Origin: Chloroflexota bacterium | GTDB taxonomy: Bacteria > Chloroflexota > Dormibacteria > Aeolococcales > Aeolococcaceae | Length of the DNA stretch: 5,609 nucleotides | NCBI GenBank assembly: GCA_028287605.1 | Contig: JAQBPI010000129.1 | Location: forward strand, 1-5,609 | Direction: 5' to 3' | Shown: positions 1-4,825 of the stretch, piece after piece | How positions within the stretch are numbered: position 1 is the first letter of the stretch | How the letters are laid out: each line of letters begins with the position of its first letter | Position numbers and translations under genes: made by a program | Notes under the pieces: model-generated | The model's input: the letters and a program-made list of their open reading frames with translations, nothing else | What the model was told of the DNA's origin: nothing | Database searches by the model: none

Positions 1-90
1 CCGCCCCCGCGGCTCGGCGCCGGCCGCCGCCGCGGTCTGAGACAGGAGGGTCAGCCCAGAGAGCCCGAAGCGGTCAGGACGAGCCTCGGG

Positions 91-96
91 TATCAT
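91..96 (+). promoter_or_regulatory. possible -10 hexamer (TATCAT) upstream of the 67-aa gene
   Basis: TATCAT matches five of six bases of the sigma-70 -10 consensus and stands out in very GC-rich surroundings. It lies about 55 bases before the proposed start at 152, leaving room for a short 5' leader with the ribosome-binding site at 141-147. I see no convincing -35 box 16-18 bases upstream and no extended -10 TG, so this is a weak candidate. Confidence 0.2.
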
Positions 97-151
97 CGGA
101 CCGGTCGCCGACCACCCCGGGGTGCCGCAGCGCCCTCACCGGGAGAGTCGT

Positions 152-355
152 ATGGTGCTGATGCTGGTCGCCGAGCTGCTTGCAGGTGAGACCCGGGTCT
201 CGCCTGGCGGTCCGATCGACACCGCCACCGCCGCCGCCGGCGAGGTCGCGCTCTGGGCGTCGCCCGTCATCGAGGCCCTCGCCCGGCAGCCGTCGCCGCA
301 GGCGGTTACCGAGATCACCGGCGTGCGTGCCGGTGCGGCGCCGGCCCGGGCCTAG
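152..355 (+). CDS. small hypothetical protein, 67 aa
   Basis: I do not recognise this protein and assign no function. The ATG at 152 is preceded by a purine-rich GGGAGAG (141-147) ending four bases before the start, a good Shine-Dalgarno. The same frame also offers an upstream GTG at 122, which lacks such a site. About 88% of codons end in G or C, consistent with real coding but slightly below the larger genes here. The N-terminus is hydrophobic (MVLMLVAELLAG) but too short and interrupted by acidic residues to be a clear membrane helix. The middle is Ala/Thr-rich and the C-terminus is Ala/Pro/Arg-rich, as in many spurious GC-rich ORFs. There are no cysteines and no visible domain. It ends 70 bases before the next gene. 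It could be a genuine small protein or a chance ORF; homologues with conserved residues would decide. Confidence 0.45.
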   Translation: MVLMLVAELLAGETRVSPGGPIDTATAAAGEVALWASPVIEALARQPSPQAVTEITGVRAGAAPARA

Positions 356-381
356 CCGCCGCCCGCCACGAGAGGGAAGGG

Positions 382-429
382 GTGACCGCCTCGATGGGCG
401 CTCCGATGCGCTATTTTCTCCGGCCATGA
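382..429 (+). CDS. possible 15-codon leader ORF overlapping the next gene
   Basis: A GTG at 382 follows a purine-rich run (GAGGGAAGG, 372-380) at ribosome-binding distance. It opens a 15-codon frame (VTASMGAPMRYFLRP) whose TGA at 427-429 overlaps the ATG at 426 of the 103-aa gene in an ATGA arrangement. An ATG at 394 in the same frame is an alternative start. The 103-aa gene has no Shine-Dalgarno of its own close to its ATG, so terminating ribosomes on this mini-ORF could re-initiate there. The peptide is too short for coding statistics. Start, purine run and overlap are visible; the coupling role is inference. Confidence 0.2.
   Translation: MTASMGAPMRYFLRP
412..417 (+). promoter_or_regulatory. 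possible -10 element (TATTTT) for a leaderless transcript
   Basis: TATTTT fits the TANNNT pattern of -10 elements and is an AT-rich island in GC-rich sequence. It ends eight bases before the ATG at 426. That spacing would place transcription initiation at or near the start codon, as in leaderless mRNAs common in Actinobacteria and some other high-GC phyla. This would explain the absence of a Shine-Dalgarno close to that ATG. No good -35 box is visible at standard spacing. It competes with the leader-ORF explanation for the same stretch. Confidence 0.25.
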
Positions 430-737
430 CCCAGCCCGTGCCGATCGGCCCCGAGGACGCGGAGCGGCGGATCCGTCTGCGCCGCCTCGACGACTGCCTG
501 AACGTGCTCGAGCAGGCCCACGAGCTCGACATGACCAAGGTCAACGAGAAGATCGCGGAGCTGGTGGCCGACCGCGTCCCCACCGTCCATCCCGGGATGC
601 TCATCGCCGACGCGATCGAGGAGGTGCTCCGGCACCAGGAGCCGTACATGCTCCAGGTCCGGCCCGAGGTCGCCACCCGCAGGGTGAGGCGCCGCCGCGA
701 ACCCTTCGACATCCGGCTCCTGCTCCAGCGCCGCTGA
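426..737 (+). CDS. hypothetical charged helical protein, 103 aa
   Basis: I do not recognise the family. The coding signal is strong: only about three of 103 codons end in A or T. The frame stays open upstream, but the ATG at 426 is the first sensible start. No Shine-Dalgarno lies within 20 bases, so translation is probably leaderless or coupled to a mini-ORF. The protein is soluble-looking and highly charged. Likely helices span residues 9-34 (many Arg/Asp/Glu), 36-50 (TKVNEKIAELVADRV) and 57-71 (GMLIADAIEEVLRHQ). A strongly basic patch follows (RRVRRRR, 85-91), then a short LLLQRR end. There is one cysteine (Cys24) and no signal peptide or membrane helix. The basic tail could contact nucleic acid or acidic lipid; that is speculation. 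It ends 48 bases before the UPF0182 gene on the same strand, so co-transcription is possible. Confidence 0.8.
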   Translation: MTQPVPIGPEDAERRIRLRRLDDCLNVLEQAHELDMTKVNEKIAELVADRVPTVHPGMLIADAIEEVLRHQEPYMLQVRPEVATRRVRRRREPFDIRLLLQRR

Positions 738-765
738 GTTCATCCCGGGCGCACTCCGCGAGGAC

Positions 766-771
766 TACACT
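766..771 (+). promoter_or_regulatory. possible -10 hexamer (TACACT) before the UPF0182 gene
   Basis: TACACT matches four of six -10 consensus bases, including the key T, A and final T, and ends 14 bases before the ATG at 786. A six-base inverted repeat (GGCGCA at 748-753, TGCGCC at 771-776) surrounds it and could be operator-like or a weak hairpin. The best -35 match (TTCATC, 739-744) is poorly spaced. The gene has no close Shine-Dalgarno, so a very short 5' leader would fit. Chance cannot be excluded. Confidence 0.2.
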
Positions 772-785
772 GCGCCGCTGACCGC

Positions 786-3785
786 ATGAGCGACTTCGGT
801 TTCGATCCAGCCGACCTCTTCCGCAAGCAGCCACCGGGCCGCAGGCCCCGCGTGGTGCGGAGCGGACCGCTGATGCCCCGGCGGCGGCGGATCCTCATCG
901 CCATCGCGGCGGTGCTCATCGTCGTGCTGGTGGTCGCCTTCTCGCTGGTCGACCTGCGCGTGCAGTACCTCTTCCTGGGCAACCTCGACCACACCAACGT
1001 CTTCTGGACGCCGCTGCTCGCCAAGGTCGTCCTCTTCATCATCGGCTTCCTCCTGTGCGGCGCCCTGGTGGCGCTCAACATCCCCGGCTTCGCCGCCGCG
1101 GCGGGCTCGCTCGACCGCTCCGGCGGACGGGTCGCCGTGTTTGCGGGGATCGCACTCGCGGTGGTGGCGGGGATCGTCGCCGGGGCGTGGCTCGCCGGCC
1201 AGTGGGACGACGCCCTCCTCTGGCAGCACCACCACGACTTCGGCGTCACCGACCCGGTCTTCCACCGCGACTACTCGTTCTTCGTCTTCACCCTGCCGGT
1301 GCTCGATGACCTCCAGGCGATCGCCTGGGGCGCGGCGGTCCTCGGGCTGCTCGGCGCCATCGGCCTGGCCGCCCTCTGCGTCGCCGTCGAGACCGCCCCG
1401 GAGGAGGTGCCGATGCCGCTGCGGCCGCCGGTGGGGCGCACCCCGCAGGACGGCATGGCCGCCGCCGTGCGCCACGCCGGCGTGGTGCTGGCCGCGATCT
1501 TCGTGCTGGCGGCGCTCGGCGCCCACTACGGCGTCTTCCACCTCGCCACCAGCGATCACGGAACCTTCATCGGCCTCGACGCGGTCGAGCGGAACGTGCT
1601 CCGCCCGGTGCTCGGCGCGCTGCAGTGGATCGCCCTGGTCTTCGCCCTGGTCACGGTCCTCGTGCTGGCGACGCTCCGCCGCGCCTCCGCCTACCGGGCG
1701 GCGGCGGCGCTCGGCGGGCTGCTCGCCGGCTGGCTGCTGCTCGCCGGGGTGGCCCAGGGGGTGCCCACCGCGATCTACCGGGCCACCTCGGTGAACCCCA
1801 ATGCGCTCACCGCCCAGCGCCCCTCGATCGCCGACTTCCTCAGCACCAGCCGCAGTGCCTGGGGGCTGGAGCCCGACCACAACGTGGTCACCACCCAGTT
1901 CGGCACCCCTCCGGGCAGCCCGCCCCAGCCGCCGACGGTGGCCGACCTGGTGGCCGACGCGGGCACGACCAAGAACATCCGCATCCAGGACTACCGCGTG
2001 CTGCAGGAGGTCTTCAACCAGATCGACCGCAGCCGCAGCTACCAGACCTTCCCCTCGATCACCGTCGACCGCTACCCGTCGCCCACCGGCGAGACCGAGG
2101 TGATGCTCTCCTCCCGCGAGGTCGCCGAGGCGGACATCCCCGCCGGCTCCTTCGTCAACCGCAGCTTCATCTACACCCACGGGTACGGGATCACCGCGGT
2201 GTCGGTGAACCGGGTCGGTGCCGAGGGCAAGCCCGACATCCTCGCCGGCCACCAGCCCCTCGAGCTGGTGGCGCCGGACGCCCCGCCCGACCTGGCGGTG
2301 AAGGACCCGCGGCTGTACTGCGGGCTGGCGACCACCCAGCCGGTGGTGGTGAACACCACCCAGAAGGAGTTCGACTACCCGTCGCAGAACGGTGACCAGT
2401 CCACTCGGTACGGCAACCTCCCCGGCGGCATCCAGAATCCCGGTGCGCTCGACCGCCTGGCGATCTCGCTGAGCGCGTTCAAGGGCTTCGACCTCTTCCT
2501 CACCTCGGCGATCACCCCCGAGAGCCGCGTGCTGCTCCACCGCGAGGTGCGCGACCGCGTCGGCCAGCTGGCCCCCTTCCTGCGGCTCGACGGCGACCCC
2601 TACGTGGTCGCCGACCCCGCCAGCGGGCACCTCCAGCTGGTCGCCGACGCCTACGTGGCCAGCGACCGCTTCCCGGAGGCCTTCCGTCAGGCCGACGGCA
2701 CCTCCTACATGCGCAACGCGGTCAAGGCGGTGGTCGACGCTCGCACCTGTCAGACCACCCTCTACGCGGTCGACCCCTCGGAGCCGCTCACCGCCACCTA
2801 CAGCGACATCTACCCCGGCCTGTTCCAGCCGCTCGCCCGCATGCCCGAGTCGCTGCGCAACCACCTGCGCTACCCGGAGGACCTCTTCAAGGCGCAGGCG
2901 CAGGCCTACGGGTCGGTGCACATCACCGACCCCGACGTGCTCTTCAACCGCAGCGACCTCTTCCGGGTCGCCCAGGAGATCCTCAGCGGCAACACCCAGG
3001 ACACCCAGCCCTACTACGTGGAGCTCACCCTCCCCGGCGACAAGGGCGCCTCGTTCGTGCTGCTCCAGGCCTTCTCGCCGGCCCAGAGCGGCGGCGGCGG
3101 CGCCGGCAGCAACGTGATGACCGCGCTGGTGGCGGCGCGCTGCGACTACAGCAGTGGCGTGCCGAAGCTGGTCGCCATCCGGCTCAACAACGCCGACAAC
3201 GTGCTCGGCCCGCTGCAGTTCGACAACAACATCAACACCGACCCGGTCATCAGCCCGGAGATCAGCCTGCTGAGCCAGGGCGGCTCGTCGGTCTTCCTCG
3301 GCAACGTGATCGTCCTGCCCTTCAACAACCACTCGTTCCTGTACGTGCGCCCCCTCTACGTGCAGGCCGCGGGGGGCAGCTTCCCCCAGCTCCGCTACGT
3401 CATCGTCGGCACCCAGTCGCGGATCGCCCAGGGCACCAACCTCCCCGACGCGCTGCAGAACCTCTTCGGCCAGCCCATCCCCCTCCCCGGCCTGGGCGCC
3501 CCCTCGAGCGCCAGCCCGTCGCCGGGCGTCTCGGCGCCGCCGCCGCCCGGCGGCACCGGCGTGACCCTGCCGCCGCAGGTGCTGGCCATCGTGAACGACC
3601 TGATCCAGCACAACACCAACGCCCAGCAGGCGATCGCCAGGGGCGACTACGTCACCTACGGCAAGGAGCAGGACGCGGTGCAGAAGGACCTGGAGAAGCT
3701 CCGCCAGATGCTCGGCTCGGGCGCCAACGTGGTGCCCGGCCCCTCCGCCTCGGCGAGCCCGGCGGTGAGCCCCAGCCCCCACTGA
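786..3785 (+). CDS. UPF0182 family integral membrane protein, 999 aa
   Basis: This is a full-length member of the UPF0182 family (COG1615), like M. tuberculosis Rv0064 and Rv3193c; the molecular function is unknown. A basic cytoplasmic N-terminus (RRRR, 32-35) precedes seven predicted helices at about 36-55, 77-97, 114-138, 175-200, 229-250, 278-297 and 304-325. This puts the large C-terminal domain outside the membrane. Family landmarks include GVTDPVF (153-159) before a SFFVFTLP segment, SVNPNA (335-340), FIYTHGYG (461-468), QKEFDYPS (526-533), SYMRNAVKAVVDA (640-652), HLRYPEDLF (693-701) and FPQLRYVIV (866-874). A Pro/Ser linker (about 896-927), a charged helix with a GDYVTYG motif (953-959) and a PSASASP-type tail complete it. 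Three extracytoplasmic cysteines (512, 655, 786) sit in otherwise conserved blocks. There is no good Shine-Dalgarno before ATG 786. ATG 873 (Met30, GGAG ten bases upstream) is an alternative start that keeps TM1. Confidence 0.95.
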   Translation: MSDFGFDPADLFRKQPPGRRPRVVRSGPLMPRRRRILIAIAAVLIVVLVVAFSLVDLRVQYLFLGNLDHTNVFWTPLLAKVVLFIIGFLLCGALVALNIPGFAAAAGSLDRSGGRVAVFAGIALAVVAGIVAGAWLAGQWDDALLWQHHHDFGVTDPVFHRDYSFFVFTLPVLDDLQAIAWGAAVLGLLGAIGLAALCVAVETAPEEVPMPLRPPVGRTPQDGMAAAVRHAGVVLAAIFVLAALGAHYGVFHLATSDHGTFIGLDAVERNVLRPVLGALQWIALVFALVTVLVLATLRRASAYRAAAALGGLLAGWLLLAGVAQGVPTAIYRATSVNPNALTAQRPSIADFLSTSRSAWGLEPDHNVVTTQFGTPPGSPPQPPTVADLVADAGTTKNIRIQDYRVLQEVFNQIDRSRSYQTFPSITVDRYPSPTGETEVMLSSREVAEADIPAGSFVNRSFIYTHGYGITAVSVNRVGAEGKPDILAGHQPLELVAPDAPPDLAVKDPRLYCGLATTQPVVVNTTQKEFDYPSQNGDQSTRYGNLPGGIQNPGALDRLAISLSAFKGFDLFLTSAITPESRVLLHREVRDRVGQLAPFLRLDGDPYVVADPASGHLQLVADAYVASDRFPEAFRQADGTSYMRNAVKAVVDARTCQTTLYAVDPSEPLTATYSDIYPGLFQPLARMPESLRNHLRYPEDLFKAQAQAYGSVHITDPDVLFNRSDLFRVAQEILSGNTQDTQPYYVELTLPGDKGASFVLLQAFSPAQSGGGGAGSNVMTALVAARCDYSSGVPKLVAIRLNNADNVLGPLQFDNNINTDPVISPEISLLSQGGSSVFLGNVIVLPFNNHSFLYVRPLYVQAAGGSFPQLRYVIVGTQSRIAQGTNLPDALQNLFGQPIPLPGLGAPSSASPSPGVSAPPPPGGTGVTLPPQVLAIVNDLIQHNTNAQQAIARGDYVTYGKEQDAVQKDLEKLRQMLGSGANVVPGPSASASPAVSPSPH

Positions 3786-3794
3786 ACCCGGTTC
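3784..3794 (+). repeat. 11-bp palindrome (GAACC-C-GGTTC) at the UPF0182 stop
   Basis: A perfect five-base inverted repeat with a single central base overlaps the last two bases of the UPF0182 stop codon. The one-base centre rules out an RNA hairpin with these full arms, so if functional it would be a DNA-binding site for a dimeric protein. No second copy was noticed in the window. Chance occurrence is quite possible. Confidence 0.2.
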
Positions 3795-3829
3795 GGTACC
3801 CTCTCGGGCGACGGGGGAGCCGGTGGCCC

Positions 3830-3860
3830 GGGGGACGCCCCCAGCGGCGCATCCGCGCCG
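3830..3860 (+). promoter_or_regulatory. tandem short hairpins in the UPF0182-MBL gap
   Basis: Two perfect GC stems lie side by side. The first is GGGGG-ACG-CCCCC (3830-3842), five pairs with a three-base loop. The second is CGGCGC-ATCC-GCGCCG (3845-3860), six pairs with a four-base loop. The second ends two bases before the AGGAG ribosome-binding site at 3863-3867. No T-run follows, so this is not a classical intrinsic terminator. It could attenuate read-through, stabilise an mRNA end or modulate access to the ribosome-binding site. In such GC-rich DNA, short stems also arise by chance. Confidence 0.35.
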
Positions 3861-3862
3861 AC

Positions 3863-3867
3863 AGGAG
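3863..3867 (+). promoter_or_regulatory. ribosome-binding site of the MBL gene
   Basis: AGGAG ends four bases before ATG 3872 and is the clearest Shine-Dalgarno in the window. It favours 3872 over the in-frame GTG 3884 and ATG 3887, which are too far away. It lies immediately downstream of the 3845-3860 hairpin. Confidence 0.65.
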
Positions 3868-3871
3868 AGAC

Positions 3872-4825
3872 ATGCCCGAGAGCGTGATGATCGCCCCCGG
3901 CATCCGGCAGATCGACACCCTGCTCGGAGGCCAGGACAGCCTCACCGCCGGTTTCCTGGTGGAGGGGCCGCGGCCCGCCCTGGTCGAGACCGGGGCGCGG
4001 ACCAGCACCGAGACGGTGCGCCGCCACCTCCGCGAGCTGGGACTGGGGCCGGACGGCCTGGCCTGGATCGTGCTCACCCACGTCCATCTCGACCACGCCG
4101 GCGCCGTCGGTGACCTCGCCGCCGACTTCCCGTCGGCGACGGTGGTGGTCCATGAGCAGGGGGCGCGCCACCTCGTCGACCCCACGCGGCTGGTCGACAG
4201 CGCCGCCCGGGTCTACGGCGGGCTGCTCGACTCGCTCTACGGGCGGATGCTCCCGGTGCCGCAGGAGCGGATCCTCGCCGCCGGCGACGGCCTGCGCATC
4301 GACCTCGGAGGTGGCCGCCATCTCACCATGGTCGAGTCGCCGGGGCACGCCAAGCACCACCAGGCGGTGCTCGACGAGGACTCCGGCACCCTGCTGGTCG
4401 GCGACTCCGTCGGGGTGATGCTGCCCGGGCAGCCGTCGCTGCGCCCGGCGGTGCCGCCACCCGACTTCGACCTCGAGCTCTCGGTGGGCTCGCTCCACAA
4501 GTACGTCGCGCTCCGGCCCCGGCAGGTGGTGCTCACCCACTACGGCCCGCTGCCCGACGCCGCCGCCGGCCTCGCCGAGGCCGAGGAGACCCTCCATCGC
4601 TGGGTCGAGCTCGCCGAGCGGGTCACCCGCGAATCGCCGGACGCGGGCGTCGAGGAGATCGCCACCGCCTTCGAGTCGGCCTTCGTCCCCCCGCCCGGCG
4701 AGCTCGACGAGGCGATCCGGGCGCGGATGGAGCTGCTCAACGGCGTCCACGGCAACGCCGCCGGGATCGCCCGCTACCTGGCGAAGCGCCGCTCGCGCGC
4801 GGAGGGAGGGGCACCGCACCGGTGA
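3872..4825 (+). CDS. metallo-beta-lactamase-fold metal-dependent hydrolase, 317 aa
   Basis: This is a member of the metallo-beta-lactamase (MBL) superfamily, of the glyoxalase II-like, single-domain general type. The signature THVHLDHAG places ligands His70, His72, Asp74 and His75. His159 (SPGHAKHH), bridging Asp178 (LVGDSVG) and His223 (LTHYGP) complete a normal two-metal site, so an active hydrolase is expected. The N-terminal beta strands carry the usual TAGFLVEG and LVETGA segments (25-42). Residues from about 230 to the end form a helical C-terminal extension with a basic end (AKRRSR). There is no signal peptide or membrane segment, so it is probably cytoplasmic. The substrate cannot be inferred; a thioester, a lactone or a phosphoester are all possible in this superfamily. 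Start 3872 is set by AGGAG at 3863-3867. Its TGA overlaps the next gene's GTG, indicating translational coupling. An 86-base gap separates it from UPF0182. Confidence 0.93.
   Translation: MPESVMIAPGIRQIDTLLGGQDSLTAGFLVEGPRPALVETGARTSTETVRRHLRELGLGPDGLAWIVLTHVHLDHAGAVGDLAADFPSATVVVHEQGARHLVDPTRLVDSAARVYGGLLDSLYGRMLPVPQERILAAGDGLRIDLGGGRHLTMVESPGHAKHHQAVLDEDSGTLLVGDSVGVMLPGQPSLRPAVPPPDFDLELSVGSLHKYVALRPRQVVLTHYGPLPDAAAGLAEAEETLHRWVELAERVTRESPDAGVEEIATAFESAFVPPPGELDEAIRARMELLNGVHGNAAGIARYLAKRRSRAEGGAPHR

Noticed and set aside
1..40. Possible C-terminal end of an upstream + strand gene (Pro/Ala-rich frame ending with TGA at 38-40)
   Set aside because: Only about 13 codons are visible and another + frame is also open here, so it cannot be separated from chance.
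180..425. N-terminal extension of the 103-aa protein in the same open frame
   Set aside because: The extension translates to an Arg/Pro/Ser-rich string typical of an out-of-frame reading of GC-rich DNA. It overlaps the better-supported 67-aa frame, and there is no good start codon with a ribosome-binding site.
74..712. 212-aa ORF on the - strand across the two small genes
   Set aside because: Ser/Arg/Gly-rich low-complexity translation with no recognisable domain. The + strand frame 426-737 has near-saturated G/C third positions in the overlapping part.
1233..1244. HHH run in an extracytoplasmic loop of UPF0182 (residues 148-150) as a metal site
   Set aside because: Three adjacent histidines in a loop without other visible ligands are too little to claim metal binding.
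765..3782. 1005-aa ORF on the - strand covering the whole UPF0182 gene
   Set aside because: It uses the same codon register as the sense gene. It stays open only because the sense gene avoids TTA, CTA and TCA codons at very high third-position GC. The translation is repetitive Arg/Gly/Val/His/Glu sequence with no domain, while the + strand gives a clear UPF0182 protein.
3830..3860. Classical Rho-independent terminator after UPF0182
   Set aside because: The stems are short and no T-run follows either of them, so only a looser regulatory role was kept.
3656..4819. 387-aa ORF on the - strand over the MBL gene
   Set aside because: Same artefact: it is in codon register with the MBL gene, low-complexity in composition, and the + strand has a complete set of MBL metal ligands.
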